Origin: Corella eumyota
Taxonomy: Eukaryota > Chordata > Ascidiacea > Phlebobranchia > Corellidae
NCBI GenBank assembly: GCA_963082875.1
Contig: OY720102.1
Span: forward strand, 8,902,990-8,966,989
Direction of reading: 5' to 3'
Length of the DNA: 64,000 bases
Below are positions 25,601-39,700 of this stretch, piece after piece (positions within the stretch are counted from its first letter, which is position 1; every line of letters starts with the position of its first letter). The notes under the pieces were generated by a model. That model ran no database searches, had not been told where the DNA came from, and saw only the letters and a list, made by a program, of their open reading frames with translations. A program made the translations under genes and the position numbers.

Positions 25601-28600
25601 CTAATCATAGGCGCCAGAATTTCCAAATTTTCCAATTGAGTGGGCTAATCCTAATCATATGCGCCAAAATTTTTAAAATTTGCCATTGAATAGGCTAATC
25701 TTATTTATAGGCGCTCGAATTTTTAAATTTTACAATAAAGTAGGCTAATCCTAAACATAAGCTTCAGAAATTCCAAATTTTGCAATTGTGTGGATTAATT
25801 TTTATCATAGGCGCCAGAATTTTCAAATTTTGCAATTGGGTGGGTTCTTCGTAATCATAAGCGCCAGAAATTCCAAATTTTGCAATTGTGTGAACTAATT
25901 TTTATCATAGGCGCCAGAATTTTCAAATTTTGGAATTGGGTAGGATAATTCTCATCATAGGCGCCAGAATTTTTAAATTTTGCAATTGGGTGGGCTAATC
26001 CTAATCATAGGCGTCAGAATTTCCAAATTTTGCAATTAGATGGGCTAATTTTTATTTTAGTCGCCATAATTTTGAAATTTTGCATTTGGGTGGGCTAATC
26101 CTAATCATAGGCGCCAGAATTTTCAAATTTTGCAATTGGGTGGGCTAATCCTAATCATATGCGCCAAAATTTTTAAATTTTGCAATTGTATGGGCTAATC
26201 TTAATCATAGGCCCCAGAATTTCCAAATTTTACAATTGGGTTGGTTAATTTTGATTATAAGCAACAGAATTTTTAATTTTTGCATTTGGGTGGGCTAATC
26301 CTAATCATATGCGCCAGAATTTCCAAATTCTGCAATTGAGTGGGCTAATCCTAATCACACGAGCCAAAATTTTTAAATTTTGTCATTGGATGGGCAAATC
26401 TAAATCATAGGCGCAAGAATTTTTAATTTTTGCAATTGGGTGGGCTAATTTTTATCATAGGCGCCATAATTTTTAATTTTTGCAATTGGGTGGGCTAATC
26501 CTAATCATAGGCGCCAGAATTTCCAAATTTTCCAATTGAGTGGGCTAATCCTAATCATATGCGCCAAAATTTTTAAAATTTGTCATTGAATAGGCTAATC
26601 TTATTTATAGGCGCTCGAATTTTTAAATTTTACAATGGAGTAGGCTAATCCTAAACATAAGCGCCAGAAATTCCAAATTTTGCAATTGTGTGGATTAATT
26701 TTTATCATAGGCGCCAGAATTTTCAAATTTTGCAATTGGGTGGGCTCTTCGTAATCATAAGCGCCAGAAATTCCAAATTTTGCAATTGTGTGAACTAATT
26801 TTTATCATAGGCGCCAGAATTTTCAAATTTTGGAATTGGGTAGGATAATTCTCATCATAGGCGCCAGAATTTTTAAATTTTGCAATTGGGTGGGCTAATC
26901 CTAATCATAGGCGTCAGAATTTCCAAATTTTGCAATTAGATGGGCTAATTTTTATTTTAGTCGCCATAATTTTGAAATTTTGCATTTGGGTGGGCTAATC
27001 CTAATCATAGGCGCCAGAATTTTCAATTTTGCAATTGGGTGGGCTAATCCTAATCATATGCGGCAAAATTTTTAAATTTTGCAATTGTATGGGCTAATCT
27101 TAATCATAGGCCCCAGAATTTCCAAACTTACAATTGGGTTGGTTAATTTTGATTATAAGCAACAGAATTTTTAATTTTTGCATTTGGGTGGGCTAATCCT
27201 AATCATATGCGCCAGAATTTCCAAATTCTGCAATTGAGTGGGCTAATCCTAATCACACGCGCCAAAATTTTTAAATTTTGTCATTGGATGGGCAAATCTT
27301 AATCATAGGCGCTCGAATTTCCAAATTTTGCAATTGGGTATGCTAATCCTAATCATAAGCGGCAGAAATTCCAAATTTTGCAATTGTGTAGGCAAATTTT
27401 TATCATAGGCCCCAGAATTTTCAAATTTTGCAATTGGGTGGGTTAATCTAAATCATAGGCGCAAGAATTTTTAATTTTTGCAATTGGGTGGGCTAATTTT
27501 TATCATTGGCGCCATAATTTTTAATTTTTGCAATTGGGTGGGCTAATCCTAATCATAGGCGCCAGAATTTCCAAATTTTCCAATTGAGTGGGCTAATCCT
27601 AATCATATGCGCCAAAATTTTTAAAATTTGCCATTGAATAGGCTAATCTTATTTATAGGCGCTCGAATTTTTAAATTTTACAATGGAGTAGGCTAATCCT
27701 AAACATAAGCGCCAGAAATTCCAAATTTTGCAATTGTGTGGGTTAATTTTTATCATAGGCGCCAGAATTTTCAAATTTTGCAATTGGGTGGGCTCTTCGT
27801 AATCATAAGCGCCAGAAATTCCAAATTTTGCAATTGTGTGAACTAATTTTTATCATAGGCGCCAGAATTTTCAAATTTTGGAATTGGGTAGGATAATTCT
27901 CATCATAGGCGCCAGAATTTTCAAATTTTGCAATTGGATTAGATAATTGTTATCATAAGCGCCAGAATTTCCAAATTTCGCAATTGTGTGGGCTAATTTT
28001 TATCATAGGCGCCAGAATTTTCAAATTTTGCAATTGGGTGGGCTAATTTTTATCATAGGCGCCAGAGTTTTTAATTTTTGCATTTGGGTGGGTTAATCCT
28101 AATTATTGGCGCCAGAATTTTCAAATTTTGCAATTGGTTGGGCTAATCTTAATCATAGGCGCCAGAATTTTCAATTTTTGCAATTAGGTGGGCTAATCCT
28201 AATCATAGGCGCCAGAATTATCAAATTTTGCAATTGGGTGGGCTAATCCTAATCATAAGCCCAAGAAATTCCAAATTTTGCAATTAGGTGGGCTAATCCT
28301 AATCATAAGCGGCAGAAATTTCAAATTTTGCAATTGTGTGGGCAAATTTTTATCATAGGCCCCAGAATTTTCGAATTTTGCAATTGGGTGGGTTAATCTA
28401 AATCATAGGCCCCAGAATTTTTAATTTTTGCAATTGGGTGGGCTAATTTTTATTATTGGCGCCATAATTTTTAATTTTTGCAATTGGGTGGGCTAATCTT
28501 AATCATAGGCGCCAGAATTTCCAAATTTTCCAATTGAGTGGGCTAATCCTAATCATATGCGCCAAAATTTTTAAAATTTGCCATTGGATAGGCTAATCTT

Positions 28601-29971
28601 ATTCATAGGCGCTCGAATTTTTAAATTTTACAATGGAGTAGGCTAATCCTAAACATAAGCTCCAGAAATTCCAAATTTTGCAATTGTGTGGGTTAATTTT
28701 TATCATAGGCGCCAGAATTTTCAAATTTTGCAATTGGGTGGGCTCTTCGTAATCATAAGCGCCAGAAATTCCAAATTTTGCAATTGTGTGAACTAATTTT
28801 TATCATAGGCGCCAGAATTTTCAAATTTTGGAATTGGGTAGAATAATTCTCATCATAGGCGCCAGAATTTTTAAATTTTGCAATTGGGTGGGCTAATCCT
28901 AATCATAGGCGTCAGAATTTCCAAATTTTGCAATTAGATGGCCTAATTTTTATTTTAGGCGCCATAATTTTGAAATTTTGCATTTGGGTGGGCTAATCCT
29001 AATCATAGGCGCCAGAATTTTCAAATTTTGCAATTGGGTGGGCTCTTCGTAATCATAAGCGCCAAAAATTCCAAATTTTGCAATTGTGTGAACTAATTTT
29101 TATCATAGGCGCCAGAATTTTCAAATTTTGGAATTGGGTGAGCTAATCCTAATCATAGGCGTCAGAATTTCCAAATTTTGCAGTTAGATGGGCTAATTTT
29201 TATTTTAGGCGCCATAATTTTGAAATTTTGCATTTGGGTGGGCTAATCCTAATCATAGGCGCCAGAATTTTCAAATTTTGCAATTGGGTGGGCTAATCCT
29301 AATCATAGGCGTCAGAATTTCCAAATTTTGCAATTAGATGGGCTAATTTTTATTTTAGGCGCCATAATTTTGAAATTTTGCATTTGGGTGGGCTAATCCT
29401 AATCATAGGCGCCAGAATTTTCAAATTTTGCAATTGGGTGGGCTAATCCTAATCATATGCGCCAAAATTTTTAAATTTTGCAATTGGATGGGCTAATCTT
29501 AATCATAGGCCCCAGAATTTCCAAATTTTACAATTGGGTTGGTTAATTTTGATTATAAGCAACAGAATTTTTAATTTTTGCATTTGGGTGGGCTAACCCT
29601 AATTATATGCGCCAGAATTTCCAAATTTTGCAATTGAGTGGGCTAATCCTAATCACACGCGCCAAAATTTTTAAATTTTGTCATTGGATGGGCAAATCTT
29701 AATTATAGGCGCTCGAATTTCCAAATTTTGCAATTGGGTATGCTAATCCTAATCATAAGCGCCAGAAATTCCGAATTTTGCAATTGTGTGAGTTAATTTT
29801 TATCATAGGCTCTAGAATTTTCAAATTTTGCAATTGGGTGGCCTAATATTATTCATAGGCGCCAGAACTTTTAATTGTTGCAATTGGGTGGGCTAATTTC
29901 TATCATTGGCGCCAGAATTTTCAAATTTTGCAATTGGGTATGATAATCCTCATCATAGGCGCCAGAATTTT
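22625..29971 (+). repeat. 7.4-kb block, copy B (7,347 bp)
   Basis: This is the tandem copy of 15178-22624. It opens with a chimeric monomer (m22 front, m11 back) that joins it to the end of copy A. It lacks exactly two monomers (m18 and m19, 100 bp) at 22774/22775 that copies A and C keep. Otherwise it follows copy C base for base in every stretch I compared. It forms the left part of the 11.8-kb unit 21925-33721. Confidence 0.9.
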
Positions 29972-31771
29972 CAAATTTTGCAATTGGATTAGATAATTGT
30001 TATCATAAGCGCCAGAATTTCCAAATTTCGCAATTGTGTGGGCTAATTTTTATCATAGGCGCCAGAATTTTCAAATTTTGCAATTGGGTGGGCTAATTTT
30101 TATCATAGGCGCCAGAATTTTTAATTTTTGCATTTGGGTGGGTTAATCCTAATTATTGGCGCCAGAATTATCAAATTTTGCAATTGGTTGGGCTAATCTT
30201 AATCATAGGCGCCAGAATTTTCAATTTTTGCAATTAGGTGGGCTAATCCTAATCATAGGCGCCAGAATTTTCAAATTTTGCAATTGGGTGGGCTAATCCT
30301 AATCATAAGCCCAAGAAATTCCAAATTTTGCAATTAGGTAGGCTACTCCTAATCATAAGCGGCAGAAATTCCAAATTTTGCAATTGTGTGGGCAAATTTT
30401 TATCATAGGCCCCAGAATTTTCGAATTTTGCAATTGGGTGGGTTAATCTAAATCATAGGCCCCAGAATTTTTAATTTTTGCAATTGGGTGGGCTAATTTT
30501 TATTATTAGCGCCATAATTTTTAATTTTTGCAATTGGGTGGGCTAATCTTAATCATAGGCGCCAGAATTTCCAAATTTTCCAATTGAGTGGGCTAATCCT
30601 AATCATATGCGCCAAAATTTTTAAAATTTGCCATTGGATAGGCTAATCTTATTCATAGGCGCTCGAATTTTTAAATTTTACAATGGAGTAGGCTAATCCT
30701 AAACATAAGCGCCAGAAATTCCAAATTTTGCAATTGTGTGGATTAATTTTTATCATAGGCGCCAGAATTTTCAAATTTTGCAATTGGGTGGGCTCTTCGT
30801 AATCATAAGCGCCAGAAATTCCAAATTTTGCAATTGTGTGAACTAATTTTTATCATAGGCGCCAGAATTTTCAAATTTTGGAATTGGGTAGGATAATTCT
30901 CATCATAGGCGCCAGAATTTTTAAATTTTGCAATTGGGTGGGCTAATCCTAATCATAGGCGTCAGAATTTCCAAATTTTGCAATTAGATGGGCTAATTTT
31001 TATTTTAGTCGCCATAATTTTGAAATTTTGCATTTGGGTGGGCTAATCCTAATCATAGGCGCCAGAATTTTCAAATTTTGCAATTGGGTGGGCTAATTTT
31101 TATCATAGGCGCCAGAGTTTTTAATTTTTGCATTTGGGTGGGTTAATCTTAATTATTGGCGCCAGAATTTTTAAATTTTGCAATTGGTTGGGCTAATCTT
31201 AATCATAGGCGCCAGAATTTTCAATTTTTGCAATTAGGTGGGCTAATCCTAATCATAGGCGCCAGAATTTTCAAATTTTGCAATTGGGTGGGCTAATCCT
31301 AATCATAAGCCCAAGAAATTCCAAATTTTGCAATTAGGTGAGCTAATCCTAATCATAAGCGGCAGAAATTTCAAATTTTGCAATTGTGTGGGCAAATTTT
31401 TATCATAGGCCCCAGAATTTTCAAATTTTGCAATTGGGTGGGTTAATCTAAATCATAGGCCCCAGAATTTTTAATTTTTGCAATTGGGTGGGCTAATTTT
31501 TATTATTGGCGCCATAATTTTTAATTTTTGCAATTGGGTTGGCTAATCCTAATCATAGGCGCCAGAATTTCCAAATTTTCCAATTGAGTGGGCTAATCCT
31601 AATCATATGCGCCAAAATTTTTAAAATTTGGCATTGGATAAGCTAATCTTATTCATAGGCGCTCGAATTTTTAAATTTTACAATGGAGTAGGCTAATCCT
31701 AAACATAAGCTCCAGAAATTCCAAATTTTGCAATTGTGTGGGTTAATTTTTATCATAGGCGCCAGAATTTT
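29022..31771 (+). repeat. 2.75-kb tandem block within the 11.8-kb unit, copy 1
   Basis: This block matches 31772-33721 at an offset of 2,750 bp (55 monomers). It starts at an m1 variant with GCGCCAAAAATTCC, followed by GGAATTGGGTGAGC. The copies differ by single bases: CAGTTAGATG at 29181 against CAATTAGATG at 31931, TTTTGAAATTTTGC near 29349 against TTTTAAAATTTTGC near 32119, GGTAGGCTACTCC near 30338 against GGTAGTGTACTCC near 33088. The pair was copied by the 11.8-kb duplication to 40919-43668 and 43669-45618, with the same differences, so it is older than that event. Confidence 0.87.
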
Positions 31772-33721
31772 CAAATTTTGCAATTGGGTGGGCTCTTCGT
31801 AATCATAAGCGCCAAAAATTCCAAATTTTGCAATTGTGTGAACTAATTTTTATCATAGGCGCCAGAATTTTCAAATTTTGGAATTGGGTGAGCTAATCCT
31901 AATCATAGGCGTCAGAATTTCCAAATTTTGCAATTAGATGGGCTAATTTTTATTTTAGGCGCCATAATTTTGAAATTTTGCATTTGGGTGGGCTAATCCT
32001 AATCATAGGCGCCAGAATTTTCAAATTTTGCAATTGGGTGGGCTAATCCTAATCATAGGCGTCAGAATTTCCAAATTTTGCAATTAGATGGGCTAATTTT
32101 TATTTTAGGCGCCATAATTTTAAAATTTTGCATTTGGGTGGGCTAATCCTAATCATAGGCGCCAGAATTTTCAAATTTTGCAATTGGGTGGGCTAATCCT
32201 AATCATATGCGCCAAAATTTTTAAATTTTGCAATTGGATGGGCTAATCTTAATCATAGGCCCCAGAATTTCCAAATTTTACAATTGGGTTGGTTAATTTT
32301 GATTATAAGCAACAGAATTTTTAATTTTTGCATTTGGGTGGGCTAATCCTAATTATATGCGCCAGAATTTCCAAATTTTGCAATTGAGTGGGCTAATCCT
32401 AATCACACGCGCCAAAATTTTTAAATTTTGTCATTGGATGGGCAAATCTTAATTATAGGCGCTCGAATTTCCAAATTTTGCAATTGGGTATGCTAATCCT
32501 AATCATAAGCGCCAGAAATTCCGAATTTTGCAATTGTGTGAGTTAATTTTTATCATAGGCTCTAGAATTTTCAAATTTTGCAATTGGGTGGCCTAATATT
32601 ATTCATAGGCGCCAGAACTTTTAATTGTTGCAATTGGGTGGGCTAATTTCTATCATTGGCGCCAGAATTTTCAAATTTTGCAATTGGGTATGATAATCCT
32701 CATCATAGGCGCCAGAATTTTCAAATTTTGCAATTGGATTAGATAATTGTTATCATAAGCGCCAGAATTTCCAAATTTCGCAATTGTGTGGGCTAATTTT
32801 TATCATAGGCGCCAGAATTTTCAAATTTTGCAATTGGGTGGGCTAATTTTTATCATAGGCGCCAGAGTTTTTAATTTTTGCATTTGGGTGGGTTAATCCT
32901 AATTATTGGCGCCAGAATTATCAAATTTTGCAATTGGTTGGGCTAATCTTAATCATAGGCGCCAGAATTTTCAATTTTTGCAATTAGGTGGGCTAATCTT
33001 AATCATAGGCGCCAGAATTTTCAAATTTTGCAATTGGGTGGGCTAATCCTAATCATAAGCCCAAGAAATTCCAAATTTTGCAATTAGGTAGTGTACTCCT
33101 AATCATAAGCGGCAGAAATTCCAAATTTTGCAATTGTGTGGGCAAATTTTTATCATAGGCCCCAGAATTTTCGAATTTTGCAATTGGGTGGGTTAATCTA
33201 AATCATAGGCCCCAGAATTTTTAATTTTTGCAATTGGGTGGGCTAATTTTTATTATTAGCGCCATAATTTTTAATTTTTGCAATTGAGTGGGCTAATCTT
33301 AATCATAGGCGCCAGAATTTCCAAATTTTCCAATTGAGTGGGCTAATCCTAATCATATGCGCCAAAATTTTTAAAATTTGCCATTGGATAGGCTAATCTT
33401 ATTCATAGGCGCTCGAATTTTTAAATTTTACAATGGAGTAGGCTAATCCTAAACATAAGCGCCAGAAATTCCAAATTTTGCAATTGTGTGGATTAATTTT
33501 TATCATAGGCGCCAGAATTTTCAAATTTTGCAATTGGGTGGGCTCTTCGTAATCATAAGCGCCAGAAATTCCAAATTTTGCAATTGTGTGAACTAATTTT
33601 TATCATAGGCGCCAGAATTTTCAAATTTTGGAATTGGGTAGGATAATTCTCATCATAGGCGCCAGAATTTTTAAATTTTGCAATTGGGTGGGCTAATCCT
33701 AATCATAGGCGTCAGAATTTC
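31772..33721 (+). repeat. 2.75-kb block, partial copy 2 (1,950 bp)
   Basis: This copy repeats the first 1,950 bp of 29022-31771 and is cut short by the boundary of the 11.8-kb unit. It carries the private GGTAGTGTACTCC variant of m25 at 33088, which reappears at 44985 in unit 2. The partial length shows that the breakpoint of the 11.8-kb duplication fell inside this older tandem pair. Confidence 0.85.
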
Positions 33722-36700
33722 CAAATTTTGCAATTGGGTGGGCTAATCCTAATCATAGGCGTCAGAATTTCCAAATTTTGCAATTAGATGGGCTAATTTT
33801 TATTTTAGGCGCCATAATTTTGAAATTTTGCATTTGGGTGGGCTAATCCTAATCATAGGCGCCAGAATTTTCAAATTTTGCAATTGGGTGGGCTAATCCT
33901 AATCATATGCGCCAAAATTTTTAAATTTTGCAATTGGATGGGCTAATCTTAATCATAGGCCCCAGAATTTCCAAATTTTACAATTGGGTTGGTTAATTTT
34001 GATTATAAGCAACAGAATTTTTAATTTTTGCATTTGGGTGGGCTAACCCTAATTATATGCGCCAGAATTTCCAAATTTTGCAATTGAGTGGGCTAATCCT
34101 AATCACACGCGCCAAAATTTTTAAATTTTGTCATTGGATGGGCAAATCTTAATTATAGGCGCTCGAATTTCCAAATTTTGCAATTGGGTATGCTAATCCT
34201 AATCATAAGCGCCAGAAATTCCGAATTTTGCAATTGTGTGAGTTAATTTTTATCATAGGCTCTAGAATTTTCAAATTTTGCAATTGGGTGGCCTAATATT
34301 ATTCATAGGCGCCAGAACTTTTAATTGTTGCAATTGGGTGGGCTAATTTCTATCATTGGCGCCAGAATTTTCAAATTTTGCAATTGGGTATGATAATCCT
34401 CATCATAGGCGCCAGAATTTTCAAATTTTGCAATTGGTTGGGCTAATCTTAATCACACGCGCCAAAATTTTTAAATTTTGTCATTGAATGGGCAAATCTT
34501 AATCATAGGCGCTCGAATTTCCAAATTTTGCAATTGGGTATGCTAATCCTCATCATAGGCGCCAGAATTTTCAAATTTTGCAATTGGATTAGATAATTGT
34601 TATCATAAGCGCCAGAATTTCTAAATTTCGCAATTATGTGGGCTAATTTTTATCATAGGCGCCAGAATTTTCAAATTTTGCAATTGGGTGGGCTAATTTT
34701 TATCATAGGCGCCAGAGTTTTTAATTTTTGCATTTGGGTTTGTTAATCCTAATTATTGGCGCCAGAATTTTCAAATTTTGCAATTGGTTGGGCTAATCTT
34801 AATCATAGGCGCCAGAATTTTCAAATTTTGCAATTGGGTGGGCTAATTTTTATCATAGGCGCCAGAGTTTTTAATTTTTGCATTTGGGTGGGTTAATCCT
34901 AATTATTGGCGCCAGAATTTTTAAATTTTGCAATTGGTTGGGCTAATCTTAATCATAGGCGCCAGAATTTTCAATTTTTGCAATTAGGTGGGCTAATCCT
35001 AATCATAGGCGCCAGAATTTTCAAATTTTGCAATTGGGTTGGCTAATCCTAATTATAAGCCCAAGAAATTCTAAATTTTGCAGTTAGGTGAGCTAATCCT
35101 AATCATAAGCGGCAGAAATTCCAAATTTTGCAACTGTGTGGGCAAATTTTTATCATAGGCCCCAGAATTTTCAAATTTTGCAATTGGGTCGGTTAATCTA
35201 AATCATAGGCCCCAGAATTTTTAATTTTTGCAATTGGGTGGGCTAATTTTTATTATTGGCGCCATAATTTTTAATTTTTGCAATTGGGTGGGCTAATCCT
35301 AATCATAGGCGCCAGAATTTCCAAATTTTCCAATTGAGTGGGCTAATCCTAATCATATGCGCCAAAATTTTTAAAATTTGCCATTGGATAGGCTAATCTT
35401 ATTCATAGGCGCTCGAATTTTTAAATTTTACAATGGAGTAGGCTAATCCTAAACATAAGCTCCAGAAATTCCAAATTTTGCAATTGTGTGGGTAAATTTT
35501 TATCATAGGCGCCAGAATTTTCAAATTTTGCAATTGGGTGGGCTCTTCGTAATCATAAGCGCCAGAAATTCCAAATTTTGCAATTGTGTGAACTAATTTT
35601 TATCATAGGCGCCAGAATTTTCAAATTTTGGAATTGGGTGGGCTAATCCTAATCATAGGCGTCAGAATTTCCAAATTTTGCAATTAGATGGCCTAATTTT
35701 TATCATAGGCGCCATAATTTTCAATTTTTGCATTTGGGTGGGCTAATCCTAATCATAGGCGCCAGAATTTCCAAATTTTGCAATTGGGTGGGCTAATCCT
35801 AATCATATGCGCCAAAATTTTTAAATTTTGCAATTGGATGGGCTAATCTTAATCATAGGCCCCAGAATTTCCAAATTTTACAATTGGGTTGGTTAATTTT
35901 GATTATAAGCGCCAGAATTTTTAATTTTTGCAATTGGGTGGGCTAATCCTAAACATATGCGCCAGAATTATTAAATTTTGAAATTGGGTTGGCTAATTTT
36001 TATCATATGCACCAAAATTTTCAAATTTTGCAATTGGGTGTGCTAATCCTAAACATAAGCGCCAGAATTTTCAAATTTTGCAATTGGGTGGGCTAATTTT
36101 TATCATAGGCGCCAGAGTTTTTAATTTTTGCATTTGTGTGGGCTAATCCTAATCATAGGCGCCAGAATTTTCAAATTTTGCAATTGGGTGGGCTAATCCT
36201 AATCATAAGCCCAAGAAATTCCAAATTTTCCAATTAGGTGGGCTAATCCTAATCATAAGCGGCAGAAATTCCAAATTTTGCAATTGTGTAGGCAAATTTT
36301 TATCATAGGCGCCAGAATTTTCAAATTTTGCAATTGGGTGGGTTAATCTAAATCATAGGCGCAAGAATTTTTAATTTTTGCAATTGGGTGGGCTAATTTT
36401 TATCATTGGCGCCATAATTTTTAATTTTTGCAATTGGGTGGGCTAATCCTAATCATAGGCGCCAGAATTTCCAAATTTTCCAATTGAGTGGGCTAATCCT
36501 AATCATATGCGCCAAAATTTTTAAAATTTGCCATTAAATAGGCTAATCTTATTCATAGGCGCTCAAATTTTTAAATTTTACAGTGGAGTAGGCTAATCCT
36601 AAACATAAGCTTCAGAAATTCCAAATTTTGCAATTGTGTGGATTAATTTTTATCATAGGCGCCAGAATTTTCAAATTTTGCAATTGGGTGGGCTCTTCGT

Positions 36701-39700
36701 AATCATAAGCGCCAGAAATTCCAAATTTTGCAATTGTGTGAACTAATTTTTATCATAGGCGCCAGAATTTTCAAATTTTGGAATTGGGTAGGATAATTCT
36801 CATCATAGGCGCCAGAATTTTTAAATTTTGCAATTGGGTGGGCTAATCCTAATCATAAGCGTCAGAATTTCCAAATTTTGCAATTAGATGGGCTAATTTT
36901 TATTTTAGTCGCCATAATTTTGAAATTTTGCATTTGGGTGGGCTAATCCTAATCATAGGCGCCAGAATTTTCAATTTTGCAATTGGGTGGGCTAATCCTA
37001 ATCATATGCGCCAAAATTTTTAAATTTTGCAATTGTATGGGCTAATCTTAATCATAGGCCCCAGAATTTCCAAATTTTACAATTGGGTTGGTTAATTTTG
37101 ATTATAAGCAACAGAATTTTTAATTTTTGCATTTGGGTGGGCTAATCCTAATCATATGCGCCAGAATTTCCAAATTCTGCAATTGAGTGGGCTAATCCTA
37201 ATCACACGCGCCAAAATTTTTAAATTTTGTCATTGGATGGGCAAATCTTAATCATAGGCGCTCGAATTTCCAAATTTTGCAATTGGGTATGCTAATCCTA
37301 ATCATAAGCGGCAGAAATTCCAAATTTTGCAATTGTGTAGGCAAATTTTTATCATAGGCCCCAGAATTTTCAAATTTTGCAATTGGGTGGGTTAATCTAA
37401 ATCATAGGCGCAAGAATTTTTAATTTTTGCAATTGGGTGGGCTAATTTTTATCATTGGCGCCATAATTTTTAATTTTTGCAATTGGGTGGGCTAATCCTA
37501 ATCATAGGCGCCAGAATTTCCAAATTTTCCAATTGAGTGGGCTAATCCTAATCATATGCGCCAAAATTTTTAAAATTTGCCATTGAATAGGCTAATCTTA
37601 TTTATAGGCGCTCGAATTTTTAAATTTTACAATAAAGTAGGCTAATCCTAAACATAAGCTTCAGAAATTCCAAATTTTGCAATTGTGTGGATTAATTTTT
37701 ATCATAGGCGCCAGAATTTTCAAATTTTGCAATTGGGTGGGTTCTTCGTAATCATAAGCGCCAGAAATTCCAAATTTTGCAATTGTGTGAACTAATTTTT
37801 ATCATAGGCGCCAGAATTTTCAAATTTTGGAATTGGGTAGGATAATTCTCATCATAGGCGCCAGAATTTTTAAATTTTGCAATTGGGTGGGCTAATCCTA
37901 ATCATAGGCGTCAGAATTTCCAAATTTTGCAATTAGATGGGCTAATTTTTATTTTAGTCGCCATAATTTTGAAATTTTGCATTTGGGTGGGCTAATCCTA
38001 ATCATAGGCGCCAGAATTTTCAAATTTTGCAATTGGGTGGGCTAATCCTAATCATATGCGCCAAAATTTTTAAATTTTGCAATTGTATGGGCTAATCTTA
38101 ATCATAGGCCCCAGAATTTCCAAATTTTACAATTGGGTTGGTTAATTTTGATTATAAGCAACAGAATTTTTAATTTTTGCATTTGGGTGGGCTAATCCTA
38201 ATCATATGCGCCAGAATTTCCAAATTCTGCAATTGAGTGGGCTAATCCTAATCACACGAGCCAAAATTTTTAAATTTTGTCATTGGATGGGCAAATCTAA
38301 ATCATAGGCGCAAGAATTTTTAATTTTTGCAATTGGGTGGGCTAATTTTTATCATAGGCGCCATAATTTTTAATTTTTGCAATTGGGTGGGCTAATCCTA
38401 ATCATAGGCGCCAGAATTTCCAAATTTTCCAATTGAGTGGGCTAATCCTAATCATATGCGCCAAAATTTTTAAAATTTGTCATTGAATAGGCTAATCTTA
38501 TTTATAGGCGCTCGAATTTTTAAATTTTACAATGGAGTAGGCTAATCCTAAACATAAGCGCCAGAAATTCCAAATTTTGCAATTGTGTGGATTAATTTTT
38601 ATCATAGGCGCCAGAATTTTCAAATTTTGCAATTGGGTGGGCTCTTCGTAATCATAAGCGCCAGAAATTCCAAATTTTGCAATTGTGTGAACTAATTTTT
38701 ATCATAGGCGCCAGAATTTTCAAATTTTGGAATTGGGTAGGATAATTCTCATCATAGGCGCCAGAATTTTTAAATTTTGCAATTGGGTGGGCTAATCCTA
38801 ATCATAGGCGTCAGAATTTCCAAATTTTGCAATTAGATGGGCTAATTTTTATTTTAGTCGCCATAATTTTGAAATTTTGCATTTGGGTGGGCTAATCCTA
38901 ATCATAGGCGCCAGAATTTTCAATTTTGCAATTGGGTGGGCTAATCCTAATCATATGCGGCAAAATTTTTAAATTTTGCAATTGTATGGGCTAATCTTAA
39001 TCATAGGCCCCAGAATTTCCAAACTTACAATTGGGTTGGTTAATTTTGATTATAAGCAACAGAATTTTTAATTTTTGCATTTGGGTGGGCTAATCCTAAT
39101 CATATGCGCCAGAATTTCCAAATTCTGCAATTGAGTGGGCTAATCCTAATCACACGCGCCAAAATTTTTAAATTTTGTCATTGGATGGGCAAATCTTAAT
39201 CATAGGCGCTCGAATTTCCAAATTTTGCAATTGGGTATGCTAATCCTAATCATAAGCGGCAGAAATTCCAAATTTTGCAATTGTGTAGGCAAATTTTTAT
39301 CATAGGCCCCAGAATTTTCAAATTTTGCAATTGGGTGGGTTAATCTAAATCATAGGCGCAAGAATTTTTAATTTTTGCAATTGGGTGGGCTAATTTTTAT
39401 CATTGGCGCCATAATTTTTAATTTTTGCAATTGGGTGGGCTAATCCTAATCATAGGCGCCAGAATTTCCAAATTTTCCAATTGAGTGGGCTAATCCTAAT
39501 CATATGCGCCAAAATTTTTAAAATTTGCCATTGAATAGGCTAATCTTATTTATAGGCGCTCGAATTTTTAAATTTTACAATGGAGTAGGCTAATCCTAAA
39601 CATAAGCGCCAGAAATTCCAAATTTTGCAATTGTGTGGGTTAATTTTTATCATAGGCGCCAGAATTTTCAAATTTTGCAATTGGGTGGGCTCTTCGTAAT

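Larger units (their letters stand above)
21925..33721 (+). repeat. 11.8-kb tandem duplication, unit 1 (11,797 bp)
   Basis: This unit and 33722-45618 are adjacent copies. Offset is 11,797 bp before and 11,897 bp after the two-monomer deletion at 22774. By eye I saw no substitution between the units in the regions compared, including rare markers such as CTCAAATTTTTAAATTTTACAG (24666 and 36563), GGTAGTGTACTCC (33088 and 44985) and GGCTAACCCTAATTATATG (22244 and 34041). The unit contains copy B of the 7.4-kb block and two copies of the 2.75-kb block. Its right edge is a doubled m4: two successive monomers with GGCGTCAGAATTTC at 33672 and 33722. Confidence 0.9.
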